A stretch of 64,000 nucleotides of DNA, from positions 1 to 64,000 of the forward strand of contig JACJNY010000070.1 of assembly GCA_014695295.1 (NCBI GenBank), in the 5' to 3' direction. The notes beneath the pieces are model-generated. The model saw only the letters and a list, made by a program, of their open reading frames with translations. It had not been told where the DNA came from and searched no databases. Shown here one piece after another: positions 1 to 9,286 of this stretch (position 1 is the first letter of the stretch; each line of letters starts with the position of its first letter). Both the position numbers and the translations under genes were made by a program. This DNA is from Microcoleus sp. FACHB-61 (GTDB taxonomy: Bacteria > Cyanobacteriota > Cyanobacteriia > Cyanobacteriales > Microcoleaceae).

Positions 1-216
1 GGTGCACAGTGGAAAGAAAAAAACGTGCCTCAAATTTTAAGACTAAGATGTGCGTATTTAAATAATGAGATTAAAATGAGTAGTTATGCTTAGTTAAAAA
101 GCGGGATGCTCCCTAGAGGCAGAGCCTCATGACAGACATTCCCAGTCATCTCCAGGCAGAGAGATACATCTGCGTTTATCCGCGTTGATCCCCCTGCATC
201 TGCGGTTAAAAAATCC
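1..216. other. Intergenic DNA with a dispersed palindrome
   Basis: No gene is seen. The palindrome GAGGCAGAGCCTC lies at 116-128 and recurs at 26643-26655. From about 165 to 208 there is a tract built on variants of ATCTGCGTTTATC and ATCTGCGG, a type of dispersed repeat often found between cyanobacterial genes. Confidence 0.5.
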
Positions 217-1281
217 CTATAAAATCGAACTTAAAACCACCTCATTAGCAGCAATCCAATCATAAATATCCTGCAAAGCTGCTTCCGGCCCAATAACAGG
301 CCGCCATCCTGTTTTCTCCATCACCCTAGAAGAATCAGTAATAAAAATCGGAATATCCCCCGCGCGTTCCTCCAAAACAGGATTAATCCGAATAGACTTT
401 CCCGTAATCTTTTGGCACAAATCAGTTGTCTCAACCAAAGAAAGACTGTTGCTCAAACCGCCGCCAACATTAAAAACTTCGCCATCAAATTCAGGAAAAT
501 TTTCTAACTGATAATTAACTAACCTCAACAAATCTTCTACGTGCAGTAAATCCCTAACCTGCTTCCCGCTGCCGCCAAAACCGATATAATTCAGCGACTT
601 TTGAAAATAGTGAGCAGCCACCCACAAACCGCAAACTCCCTGATCGACTTTACCCATTTGCCAAGCACCAGTAATTAACCCGCAGCGGTTAATAATTGCC
701 GGCACATTGTATGCTTCCCTGTACTCCTCAATCAGCAATTCCGAAGCTAATTTAGTTGCTCCGTAAAGCGAACGGTGTCCTTTTAAAGGGAAGTCTTCTG
801 ATATGCCCAACTCGGATATACCGGGTAAAGTTTGCTCAGGGGCGATCGCAAATCTATTCGGCAATTCCAACAGCTTAACAGACTTGACACTGGCGATCGG
901 ATAAACCCGACTCGTAGACAAAAACAGCAAACTCGCACCCGTTTGTCTCGCCAACTCCAAAACATTCACAGTACCCAGTAAATTCGTCTGCAAAACGTAC
1001 TGTGGCGAACTAAAACCAGCCAGCACAGAAGGTTCCGCAGCACAATCTATAATGCAGTCAGCATTTAGTGCAACTGGATCTAAATCTGCCGCTGTGCGAA
1101 TATCCCCGTAAACAAACTGAATTCCGCAACTTTTAAGCCGAGGCAGATTCAATTCTGAACCCCGGCGACGCAGGTTATCCAAACAAATTATTTGCCATTC
1201 CGGGTGCAGTTTCTTCAGGCCAATTGCCAAACAACTGCCGATGAAACCCGCCCCGCCCACAATTAAGATTCTCTCAGGCAT
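217..1281 (-). CDS. NAD-dependent nucleotide-sugar epimerase (SDR family, CDP-paratose 2-epimerase-like)
   Basis: This is a 354-residue extended short-chain dehydrogenase/reductase. The N-terminus has the NAD-binding glycine motif GGAGFIG (residues 9-15), and the catalytic YxxxK appears as YGATK near residue 173. The segment LDNLRRRGSELNLPRL after the first Rossmann strand resembles the CDP-paratose 2-epimerase (RfbE) branch, so a nucleotide-sugar C2 or C4 epimerase is likely; the substrate cannot be read from sequence. Its start overlaps the end of the upstream glycosyltransferase by 8 bases, which indicates cotranslation. It is the last gene of a three-gene minus-strand set and probably supplies or modifies a sugar for surface polysaccharide. 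Confidence 0.85.
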   Translation of the reverse strand: MPERILIVGGAGFIGSCLAIGLKKLHPEWQIICLDNLRRRGSELNLPRLKSCGIQFVYGDIRTAADLDPVALNADCIIDCAAEPSVLAGFSSPQYVLQTNLLGTVNVLELARQTGASLLFLSTSRVYPIASVKSVKLLELPNRFAIAPEQTLPGISELGISEDFPLKGHRSLYGATKLASELLIEEYREAYNVPAIINRCGLITGAWQMGKVDQGVCGLWVAAHYFQKSLNYIGFGGSGKQVRDLLHVEDLLRLVNYQLENFPEFDGEVFNVGGGLSNSLSLVETTDLCQKITGKSIRINPVLEERAGDIPIFITDSSRVMEKTGWRPVIGPEAALQDIYDWIAANEVVLSSIL

Positions 1282-2035
1282 TCACTTTTAACTTTGCTAT
1301 CTTTCTAGTCCGGTGGTAGTCGCCGCGAGAGAGATGTTTTTCCAGCCAGACATACAACACAATAAACAAATACCGACTGCCCATCTCTTTTATTTTCAGC
1401 TTAGAAATACCAGCCGTCCGATTGTACCACCTCAGAGGAATCACCGTATAGGAAAAACCCCGGACAATTGCTTTTAAAGGCAGTTCCACTGTCAAATTAA
1501 AATGATGGCTCAAAATCGGTTGTACGCCTTCAATTACTTCTCTGCGGTAAATTTTAAAAGCATTGGTGACATCACTGTACCGCAAGCCGAAAATACTTTT
1601 GACAAACCAGTTTGCTAAGCGGTTAATTGCTAACTTGTGAATTGGATAATCAACCACAAAGCCACCTTTGATAAAGCGGGAACCAAAAACGCAATCATAT
1701 CCTTCTTGCAGCTTGCGGTATCCTGCTACCAAATCCATCGGATCGTCGGAAGCATCCGCCATCACAATTGCTGCAGCATCTCCGTCAAATTCTGCCAAAC
1801 CCCGGCGCACGGCAAATCCGAAACCATTCGGAGGTTGATTGTTGATGTATCTAACTGTGGGAAAAGTCTCTGACAACTCCTGGCAAATATCAAGAGTTCG
1901 ATCGACACTGTTGTCGTTCACTATCAAAATTTCGTGCGGAATGCCTTCTAAATCGAGCGTCTGGGCGATCGCCCGCACAGTACCGTACAAACAGCCCTCC
2001 TCATTGTGGGCTGGTATAATCACAGAAATTTTCAC
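1274..2035 (-). CDS. Family 2 glycosyltransferase, dolichol-phosphate mannose synthase-like
   Basis: This 253-residue GT2 enzyme opens with MKISVIIPAHNEEGCL, the usual start of DPM1/GtrB-like transferases. NDNSVDRT follows, and the metal-binding region reads MADASDDP (a variant of the usual MDADLQHPP). Enzymes of this type usually move a sugar from a nucleotide donor to a polyprenyl phosphate at the inner face of the membrane. No C-terminal transmembrane pair is obvious, so it may be the soluble type. It sits 3 bases after the large membrane protein gene and overlaps the epimerase gene, so the three probably act together in making a lipid-linked sugar. Confidence 0.85.
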   Translation of the reverse strand: MKISVIIPAHNEEGCLYGTVRAIAQTLDLEGIPHEILIVNDNSVDRTLDICQELSETFPTVRYINNQPPNGFGFAVRRGLAEFDGDAAAIVMADASDDPMDLVAGYRKLQEGYDCVFGSRFIKGGFVVDYPIHKLAINRLANWFVKSIFGLRYSDVTNAFKIYRREVIEGVQPILSHHFNLTVELPLKAIVRGFSYTVIPLRWYNRTAGISKLKIKEMGSRYLFIVLYVWLEKHLSRGDYHRTRKIAKLKVNA

Positions 2036-2038
2036 TCC

Positions 2039-3859
2039 TCATCCTCCGCGCAACTGGACAAACTGGTTGTCCACAGGATTATACACCCAAGCTTTAATTT
2101 CAGTTTGGGCGATCGGCAAATCATTAGCAAACAAATCAACAGCCCACCTCGCATTGTTGTACAACTCTGATTTCAAAGTCTTAGCAATGTCGGGACTGTC
2201 TGAGTTGACATAAGCGTTAGCAAAAAAAGATTGTTGATCGCCGACAGATAGCAGTACAATATGTGGCTGTTGCAAATTTTCTGGCAAAACCGCCCAACCA
2301 GCAGCCTTGACAGCATCATTTTGCTTAACAGTCAAGGATTTATCCCTGGTTTGAGGTTTGTCTAAATAGCCGTAAACTTTCTCGGTATTAGAAATAAACT
2401 CTAAATTTTTCGCTAACTTTATCCAACCTATTTTGTCGATAATTGCAGCGCCTTCTCTCACAAGCCCTGTTTTTTTGCTCAGAACCCTCAAACAGCTTTC
2501 CGGCGAATTCTGGAAAAAATCCGAGGGTTCCAAATAGTTAATTAACTGCAAACAATCTTGAGCGCCTTGTTTGTAAAGAAGTGCCGATCGAGATTGGGCG
2601 ATCGCCTGCTGAGAGTTAACAATAATTGTAGCAATTAACAGCCCTGCAAATACCCGATATATAAATTTATAATTACGCTTTAAAGTTGCTTTTGTTTCTT
2701 GATAATTACCTCGGACAAACAATTGCCCTAGCTGAACCAAAGCAATTAATAGCAAAATCGAATTAGTCGTATATCTCGACGATTCGAGCGCCTGAACAGC
2801 CCCAAATTCAGCCCTGCCAGCCGTAATAAACAGAGCGGATAAAACCGAAAATAAACCTATTGACAGCCAAGGTAAAGCCTCATAGTTCTCAGCAATATCA
2901 TTTCTATCTGTCTTTGCGAGGGACGAAGGAATCGCCGGGACTTGAAATTGCTTTTCTGAGTTAGCACTCACAGATGAAGCTACCGAACTTGATACAATAT
3001 TTACCCCAAAATAAAATACAAAAAATACAAAGCTTGCAAATATTACTAATCCTACAAATGCCGAAATTCCCGGCAATCGAACAATTGGCGAACCCAGCAA
3101 ACTTAAAAAGTAATCAATAACCACAAGCGGCTTATTCAACAATGAAATAATACTTGCTTTGCGACTAGGATGATAATTTATTGAGTAAACAGCACAAGTT
3201 GCCACAAACAGCAGCATCCAGGCGATCGCTCTTTTTCGTTTCTGCGCTGCATTTCCCTCCAAAGCCGCCACAGCCGGAATCGCAGCCAACCAAGACAGCA
3301 AGCCTTGAGCGAGCGAAAAACTAGCAAAAAAGCAGAATACAGCAGCAATAGAGATTCTAATACTAGGCAATAGTTTGTGATTTGAAACCAGCGCATAAAC
3401 CGCAGCTACAAAACACAAATTTACGAAAAACCACGCTAATTGAAACCCCCAAAGCCAGTTTTCGTACTGAACTAGAGAGCAAAGCAAAATACAAGTTAAA
3501 ATATTAGCTAAATGCCACAAATCATCCGCGACATTCTTAACTTGCATCGAGGATAACTTGTACATAGCGATAAAAGTTATCGCAGCAAAACCTATGCTGA
3601 GACACAACTGATAATTAATATTCCATCGGGAAGCAAAAGCCAGCACCGCAATAATTATTTTAGGGAAAAGAATGCGGTGGTTGCTGTGCAAAGTCCAAAA
3701 ATCGTTAAAAGTTACATTTCCCTGAGCTATTTTTTCAAAAAGGCTAGCTAACCTCCACTCGTCATCAACGGGAACGTTAACGCTAAAATTCGATACAAAT
3801 CCGATTAATAAGAGGACAGGAATCAGATATAGAGTAAATAAGATTAATTTTTTCATCAA
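2039..3859 (-). CDS. Polytopic membrane protein, probably linked to surface glycosylation
   Basis: This is a 606-residue protein that I do not recognise by family. The first ~420 residues contain about ten hydrophobic segments, beginning with LILFTLYLIPVLLLIGFVS. An acidic NVPVDDEWRLASL stretch follows helix 1, in a position where GT-C glycosyltransferases carry their catalytic Asp/Glu loop. The last ~180 residues look soluble and periplasmic. The lead position upstream of a polyprenyl-phosphate glycosyltransferase and an epimerase suggests a GT-C-like sugar transferase or a related surface-polymer function; this is inference from topology and neighbours only. Confidence 0.7.
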   Translation of the reverse strand: MMKKLILFTLYLIPVLLLIGFVSNFSVNVPVDDEWRLASLFEKIAQGNVTFNDFWTLHSNHRILFPKIIIAVLAFASRWNINYQLCLSIGFAAITFIAMYKLSSMQVKNVADDLWHLANILTCILLCSLVQYENWLWGFQLAWFFVNLCFVAAVYALVSNHKLLPSIRISIAAVFCFFASFSLAQGLLSWLAAIPAVAALEGNAAQKRKRAIAWMLLFVATCAVYSINYHPSRKASIISLLNKPLVVIDYFLSLLGSPIVRLPGISAFVGLVIFASFVFFVFYFGVNIVSSSVASSVSANSEKQFQVPAIPSSLAKTDRNDIAENYEALPWLSIGLFSVLSALFITAGRAEFGAVQALESSRYTTNSILLLIALVQLGQLFVRGNYQETKATLKRNYKFIYRVFAGLLIATIIVNSQQAIAQSRSALLYKQGAQDCLQLINYLEPSDFFQNSPESCLRVLSKKTGLVREGAAIIDKIGWIKLAKNLEFISNTEKVYGYLDKPQTRDKSLTVKQNDAVKAAGWAVLPENLQQPHIVLLSVGDQQSFFANAYVNSDSPDIAKTLKSELYNNARWAVDLFANDLPIAQTEIKAWVYNPVDNQFVQLRGG

Positions 3860-4081
3860 TGTGCGATCGCACCGATTGCCATCACCATTTTATATCAACC
3901 CGGCTTCAATAACCTTTATTTTTTACTCAGCGAAGGACGTTTGGCGAAGCTCAGTCTAGCCGCCGACGAAAGTTTGACTTTTGAGGGGTTTTAACCACCT
4001 AATTTTATCGAGGAGGTGGTATTTACTTATAGCGGTAAGGTGCGCACGGCGCACCCTACTTCTTTATAGCGGTTAACCGAA
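3860..4081. other. Intergenic gap with a short hairpin
   Basis: The gap separates the glycosylation trio from the secretion operon. A perfect 7-bp stem GGTGCGC/GCGCACC with a 3-base loop lies at 4039-4055. It has no clean T-run, so it looks more like a dispersed repeat than a terminator. A HIP1 octamer lies at 3863-3870. Confidence 0.45.
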
Positions 4082-6088
4082 TTACTTAATAGTCTTGAAC
4101 GTATCCAATTTGCCAGTAAATCGGTTGATAAACATCTGCAAAACAGTCCGCTTGCCGATATTGATATTAGAACTCACGGACATTCCCGACTGCAAGTTAA
4201 CCTCCACTTCATTTGCCTTGTCCTTGTTCAAAACAAACTTCTGATTTTTGAGCTTAATTTTGGTTTTGAAAGCGTAGTATTTCCGCAGTTCAGTAGGAGG
4301 CTCAGCATCGCTGCTAATCTCTATCACTTCACCCTCAGCAGTACCAAACTCCATCGCCGGGAAAGCTTCTACATTCACTTCCACAGGCACGCATTGGTAT
4401 TTCGTCAAACCCAGTTTCTCTCTGTTAACTTCCTTCTCTGGACAAGCGCAACTTTTACCTGTTTCGCAGTCAATCTTTTCTCCATCTAATTGCTTGCCGT
4501 GATACGGCTCCAATTTTGCCCGCTTCTGTCTCAAAGCATCCAATACCAGAGCCACATTGCTGTTTTCCAGGTAAACAACTGCTTCCAGACCGTTTTCGTC
4601 ATCCAAAACCTTGAGCAGCTTTTCAGTTTGCTGCGCTTCGTAATAAGCTTCTTCGCAGCGTGCTGGGCGCGGTTCGCCCGGTTTCAGCACGGAATTAATA
4701 ATGGATTGGCAGATGGGATCTTTCGCCATATCCAACGTAGCTTTCTGCTTCGTAGAAGGCTTCAAATCAAAGATTACCCCCGATACGGGAGACTTCATCA
4801 CTTGAGTGTCGCGGTTTTGTTGAGCCTTTTCTAGCTGAGCGTTCACCTCGGACAATTTTTTCAGGTTTTCCACTTTGAAGCGGCTTAGCTGAGAATCGCT
4901 GCTGGCAATTTGTTTCTGGTTTTCAGCAATTTTGGTATAAAGTTCTTTCGCCCAGGTATCCTTGGTGTTTTTCAACTGTTCTTCGGCGCGGCTGATGGAC
5001 TCCTGAATGCGCGCTTGCTCTCCTTGGTGACGCTGTATTTCAGCAGTAATTTTTTGGATGTCACCTTGACGCGCGTTAATTTCGCCTCGGCGCGTATTGA
5101 TTTCACCGAGGCGCGTGTTAATTTCGCCTTTGCGAGCGTTGATTTCACCTTCGCGCTGCTTGATTTGATCTTGCTGTTTGAGAACGTCGCTTTGGCCTCT
5201 GAAAACATCTTGCTCTTGACGTTCTTTTTGCAGTTCAGCGATGGCTCCTTCCTCTACCAGGGGGGCGAGTCTGCCTAGAATATTTTGATTCGACTTCAAT
5301 ACTTGTTGGGATTTCGCTAACTGTTCTTGGGCTAACTCTTTCTGAGCCAGGGCTGATTTTACTTGCTCTTGCGAAGAACCTAACTGCTGCTGAGCATAAT
5401 TTAATTGGTTTTGGGCAAAACCCAATTGTTGCTGTGCCACTGTCATTTGATCGCCGGCGGCTTTCTCAGCATCCTGAGCTTGCTTCAGTTGTTTTTCCAA
5501 CTCCTGAACTTGGCCTTGAGCTGCGGCGACGCGAGACAGAAATTCCGATCGATAATTAACATAAAGTCCTTGCTGGGCTGCATCAAAATTTCCGCTAGCT
5601 CCCCGATTGAGGTACAGTTCGTCAATCAAAGCTTGCAGCACTTGATTTTGTGCCGTGAGGCTCTGTCTGTCCTTGATTGTTGATTCTAGGTTAGAAGGAA
5701 CAGGGCCTTGAATTTTGCCGTTGACAACATCTTCGTAAAATTTATTTTCCTTTTCCAGAGCTTCTTTAGTTTTCTGTATCGATGTTAAATCGGCAGTGGG
5801 TGCAAGGGGGTTGAAAGTGAGCAGAGGCTGGTTTTTTTCCACGCGATCGCCATTTTCAACGTGAAGTCTCACCACAGCGCCCGTAGCAGGTGCTTGGATG
5901 TCTCTAGCACCATCTTTGAGTTCCAATTGGCCGACAGCGGGGACAGCTTGCTCTACGCTAGCAAAATAAGCCCACACTACAGCAGAAGTGGTCATCAGCA
6001 TGATCATCCACAAAAACAAGTGGGACCAAATCGCTGGTTTTTCGAGAATGACTGGTTGCTCAGAAAGTATTAACGATTTCATAGCCAT
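4082..6088 (-). CDS. HlyD-family membrane fusion protein of a type I secretion system
   Basis: This is a 668-residue periplasmic adaptor, longer than the ~450-500 residues of most HlyD proteins. One N-terminal transmembrane helix (about 22-44) is followed by a lipoyl half-motif (IQAPATGAVVRLHVENGDRV, about 64-83), a very long Gln-rich coiled coil (about 95-430) and the returning half-motif VMKSPVSGVIFDL (430-442). Residues 313-347 are five tandem heptads of the type xGEIN(A/T)R. The C-terminal part carries an unusual Cys-containing insertion with CETGKSCACPE and a further Cys (about 541-566). It lies 52 bases after the ABC exporter gene, so the two form an inner-membrane export complex. A weak ribosome site leaves Met1 or Met3 (6082) as the start. 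Confidence 0.9.
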   Translation of the reverse strand: MAMKSLILSEQPVILEKPAIWSHLFLWMIMLMTTSAVVWAYFASVEQAVPAVGQLELKDGARDIQAPATGAVVRLHVENGDRVEKNQPLLTFNPLAPTADLTSIQKTKEALEKENKFYEDVVNGKIQGPVPSNLESTIKDRQSLTAQNQVLQALIDELYLNRGASGNFDAAQQGLYVNYRSEFLSRVAAAQGQVQELEKQLKQAQDAEKAAGDQMTVAQQQLGFAQNQLNYAQQQLGSSQEQVKSALAQKELAQEQLAKSQQVLKSNQNILGRLAPLVEEGAIAELQKERQEQDVFRGQSDVLKQQDQIKQREGEINARKGEINTRLGEINTRRGEINARQGDIQKITAEIQRHQGEQARIQESISRAEEQLKNTKDTWAKELYTKIAENQKQIASSDSQLSRFKVENLKKLSEVNAQLEKAQQNRDTQVMKSPVSGVIFDLKPSTKQKATLDMAKDPICQSIINSVLKPGEPRPARCEEAYYEAQQTEKLLKVLDDENGLEAVVYLENSNVALVLDALRQKRAKLEPYHGKQLDGEKIDCETGKSCACPEKEVNREKLGLTKYQCVPVEVNVEAFPAMEFGTAEGEVIEISSDAEPPTELRKYYAFKTKIKLKNQKFVLNKDKANEVEVNLQSGMSVSSNINIGKRTVLQMFINRFTGKLDTFKTIK
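5048..5152 (-). repeat. Five tandem 21-bp units inside the HlyD gene
   Basis: The DNA encodes five consecutive seven-residue units (EGEINAR, KGEINTR, LGEINTR, RGEINAR, QGDIQKI), so the repeat period is 21 bases and one heptad of coiled coil. Units are near-identical at protein level and differ at synonymous and a few other positions, which points to expansion by duplication within the coding sequence. Confidence 0.85.
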
Positions 6089-6140
6089 TTGTTAGTTTTC
6101 AGTTGTTAAGGGTTAGCGATCAGTTGTGAGTTGTTAGATA

Positions 6141-9100
6141 TCAGGTATTCGATGACTCTTGTTGTTGGAAGAGGCAGTAGTAACGCCCTTTAAGAGCCAT
6201 TAATTCTTTATGAGTTCCCCGCTCAACTACAGAACCTTGATCCATCATAATAATTACATCAGCGTTTTGGATTGTAGTCAGGCGGTGAGTAATGAAAAAC
6301 ACCGTGCGGCCGGCAAAAGCTTCTGCTAAGTTATTGCAAACTTGGCGTTCGGAATGGTAGTCGAGGGCGCTTGTAGCTTCGTCCAAAATCAGCAGTTTCG
6401 GGTTTTGCAAAATCGTGCGGGCGATCGCCAAACGCTGCCTTTGACCCCCAGAAAGCGAGGCACCCCGCTCTCCGACTATCGTATTGTAGCCAGCAGGCAA
6501 GCCCATAATAAAATCGTGAGCCACCGCTAGTTTCGCAGCTCGCACAATCTCATCCGTACTCGCATCGGGATTGCTCAGAGCAATATTTTCCTGTACCGAG
6601 CAGTTAAACAGCAAAGTATCTTGCAGCACCACCCCAAGTTGGCTGCGCAGCGAATATAATTCCACCTTAGCAATGTCGTACCCGTCAATAAAAATCCGGC
6701 CCGACAGTGGCGGATAAAGACGCTGCAACAGCTTCATCGCCGTACTTTTACCGGAACCGCTTCCCCCCACAATTCCCACAAAACTGCCAGCGGGAAATTC
6801 CAAATTCACATTCGCCAGTTGCAGCGGCCCGCCCTCCAGGAATCGGAAGGAAACCTCCTCATAGGTAACCTGCCCTTGAATTGCCGGCAGCGGGATATTG
6901 CTCCGGTCTTCATCGCTGGTTTCCGTCGGCGTATCGACCACATCCTTAAGCATATCGATCGACATCGAGACTTCTTGGAAACTCTGCCACACGCTCACAA
7001 AACGCAGCAGCGAACCAGTCACGTTCCCGGAAATAATTCGGAAAGCAATCAACTGACCCAAAGTAATCTCATTTCCCAGTACCAAATAAGCTCCCACCCA
7101 CAACTGAGCTAAGTTACCCACCTGGTTTAAAAAGGCGCTAATCGTACCGGCCGCCGTCCCCGTGATAATTGTTTTAAAACTGGCTGTAATGTATTTTGCG
7201 TAGCGGCTCGACCACTCCCAACGGGATTTCAATTCAATATTTTGAGCCTTAACAGTTTGAATCCCGCTGACTACTTCCACTAAATAAGATTGAGAGTCAG
7301 CAAAACGGTTGTTTCTTTGTTTAATCAGGCGCAGCACCAGCGGATTGATTAGAACAATCATCAGCCCCAGTATCGGTACCACTGCCAAAGATACAAACGT
7401 TAGCTGCACACTGTAAGAGAGCATAACGGCGACGTAAACCACCGAAAATACCGCATCGAGAACCACTGTCAGAGCTGTACTCGTCATGAATTCCCGAATC
7501 TGGCCCATCATGCTGAATTTGTAAACCAAATCTCCCACGCGCCGGTTGTCAAAGTAATTCTGGGGCAGCCGCAGCAAGTGGTCGATTACCTCCGCACTCA
7601 ATTTGACATCGATGCGGTTTGAGGTATCTATAAACAAAAAGGTACGCAAACCGTTGAGCAGTCCTTCAAACAGGGCAACACCTAACAGAAATGCCCCCAA
7701 AATATCCAAGGTGTCAATGCTGCGCTGACCTAATACTTTATCAATAATTATTTGGCTGATTAATGGGTTGGCCAGACCAAATAACTGTACAAAAAACGAA
7801 GCGAGCAACACCTCAAAAAACACTGTCTTGTGTTCCATGAGGGCCGGCACAAACCACCAGAAGCTGAACTGCTCTTTTTGTTCGACTTGCGGAGCTTGCA
7901 GGAGCAGGACTTCTCCCTGTTCGCCCCAGATTTCTTTAAACTGAGGTATCCGCTTCCGCATCAGCCCCTGTTCGGGCGTGGCGAGCACCAATTCTTGCTC
8001 GGTGATGCTGTAAATAATGGCAAAGCTATCTTGCCATTTAATCATTACGGGGGCTTTGATGCGGTTGATGGCTTCTGCTGGCACTTGCGCCAATTGCGGC
8101 GTGAGGCCGATGCTTTGGGCGATCGCCCCGCAAGCTTGCATATTGATAGAACCAGCGGTTTTTAACTGATTTTCTAGAACTTTGCGGATGATATCTCGAC
8201 GAAATTTTAGACCGAAATACTTGCTCAACATTTGGAAGCAAGCTAGCGGGCTGTCAATCTGCCCTTTGGCGCGGAAAACTGGGTATCTCGCCGCATCCTT
8301 TGGTTGGTCGGTTGGTGGTTCTGGGGGGCGAGGGGGGGCGATGGGTATATCGCCAAAAGTGATGGGTGGCTTTTTCCCTGAGCCTCCTGTTCCTGTGTCT
8401 GTCCCGCCAGTTGGGGGATATTCTAGCTCTGGTGGTGATGCTGGGGGTTCCCGGAAGCCGACCAAGCGGGCGCCGAGGCGGCCTTCTACTTTTAAGGATT
8501 TGGCTGCGTTTTCCACAGAGAAGCGGCTGCCGGTGGGAAAGTCGCCCAAGACGCCGCTGCTGACGAGCCAAACTCGATCGGCATCTAGCTCTTTGGCGAT
8601 GTCTTGAGTTTTTTTGTTGCCGTTTGGCACGTTGACAACTGCCGCGTCTTGCCAAGCTTGCAGGGTGAGTTCCTTGAGATTGGAAGTGCCGTCCGCTTGG
8701 CGCTGCAATTCCAGGCTCAATAGTTCAAATACTTCGCTCAAGGAACAGTGTTCGCGAAAGGCTTCTCCAAATGTCGGCTGTTTTTCCAGTACGCTCAGGA
8801 AATCTTCGGCAGGTAGGACTATCGCGATCACATCTGTAGAGGCGATCGCGGTTTCGCAGGGAACCCCCCTGACCAAGCCAGCCCAGCCGAGAATTTCCTT
8901 CGACTGCACCAAGCGCAAACTTACGTGGCGCTGCGAGCGCTGGTCAAAGCCCAGCAGTCGGGCCTGGCCTTGATAGATAATTGCCACCTGAGTCGGCATT
9001 TTTTCCCGTTCAAACAGGGGCTGCCCCGTCCGGTAGCCGAGGAGTTGGCATTTAGCCACCAAGGCTGACAGAGCCGTCTCTGAGAGTCGGTCAAAGGGAG

Positions 9101-9155
9101 GTGTTTTAGCTAGGAAATCCTGAATTTGGGAGAGGGAAACAGCGGAAGAAGTCAT
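6141..9155 (-). CDS. Type I secretion ABC exporter with cNMP-binding and inactive C39-like domains
   Basis: This 1004-residue protein has four parts in order: a cyclic-nucleotide-binding-like domain (about 1-150), a Pro/Gly-rich linker (about 235-290), a C39 peptidase-like domain (about 293-415), and the six-helix ABC membrane domain followed by the ATPase. Walker A is GGSGSGKST, the signature is LSGGQRQR and Walker B is LLILDEATSALD. The peptidase site looks dead: where active enzymes read DCGPAC this reads DSPLAC, replacing the nucleophile Cys by Ser, and the usual catalytic His position reads DSF. HlyB-type exporters have such C39-like domains and bind RTX-type substrates without cutting a leader. 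The gene lies between a parvulin gene and HlyD on the same strand. Confidence 0.93.
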   Translation of the reverse strand: MTSSAVSLSQIQDFLAKTPPFDRLSETALSALVAKCQLLGYRTGQPLFEREKMPTQVAIIYQGQARLLGFDQRSQRHVSLRLVQSKEILGWAGLVRGVPCETAIASTDVIAIVLPAEDFLSVLEKQPTFGEAFREHCSLSEVFELLSLELQRQADGTSNLKELTLQAWQDAAVVNVPNGNKKTQDIAKELDADRVWLVSSGVLGDFPTGSRFSVENAAKSLKVEGRLGARLVGFREPPASPPELEYPPTGGTDTGTGGSGKKPPITFGDIPIAPPRPPEPPTDQPKDAARYPVFRAKGQIDSPLACFQMLSKYFGLKFRRDIIRKVLENQLKTAGSINMQACGAIAQSIGLTPQLAQVPAEAINRIKAPVMIKWQDSFAIIYSITEQELVLATPEQGLMRKRIPQFKEIWGEQGEVLLLQAPQVEQKEQFSFWWFVPALMEHKTVFFEVLLASFFVQLFGLANPLISQIIIDKVLGQRSIDTLDILGAFLLGVALFEGLLNGLRTFLFIDTSNRIDVKLSAEVIDHLLRLPQNYFDNRRVGDLVYKFSMMGQIREFMTSTALTVVLDAVFSVVYVAVMLSYSVQLTFVSLAVVPILGLMIVLINPLVLRLIKQRNNRFADSQSYLVEVVSGIQTVKAQNIELKSRWEWSSRYAKYITASFKTIITGTAAGTISAFLNQVGNLAQLWVGAYLVLGNEITLGQLIAFRIISGNVTGSLLRFVSVWQSFQEVSMSIDMLKDVVDTPTETSDEDRSNIPLPAIQGQVTYEEVSFRFLEGGPLQLANVNLEFPAGSFVGIVGGSGSGKSTAMKLLQRLYPPLSGRIFIDGYDIAKVELYSLRSQLGVVLQDTLLFNCSVQENIALSNPDASTDEIVRAAKLAVAHDFIMGLPAGYNTIVGERGASLSGGQRQRLAIARTILQNPKLLILDEATSALDYHSERQVCNNLAEAFAGRTVFFITHRLTTIQNADVIIMMDQGSVVERGTHKELMALKGRYYCLFQQQESSNT

Positions 9156-9157
9156 CC

Positions 9158-9189
9158 GATTTTAGATTTTAGATTTTAGATTTTAGATT
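9158..9189. repeat. GATTTTA heptamer tandem repeat
   Basis: Just over four copies of the heptamer GATTTTA lie immediately upstream of the exporter gene. The same heptamer occurs near 20821-20850, 26530-26562, 40791-40862 and 49924-49946. Heptameric short tandem repeats are known from filamentous cyanobacteria. Confidence 0.9.
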
Positions 9190-9286
9190 GAATCCACAGA
9201 TGAATCCGGAGGCTTTTTGTCAGGATGCTACGCTTTTTAAAGTCTCCACGGATAAATCCGGGGGCCCCAGACGAAATTGCTTTCGG

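Noticed and set aside
4490-5683. Several plus-strand open frames opposite the HlyD gene
   Set aside because: They mirror the Gln/Leu/Lys-rich coiled coil on the other strand, have Leu/Phe-rich nonsense composition and lack ribosome sites.
8182-8973. Open frames on both strands over the exporter's Pro/Gly-rich linker
   Set aside because: GC-rich repetitive linker DNA lacks stops in other frames; the products are Arg/Pro/Ser-rich without motifs.
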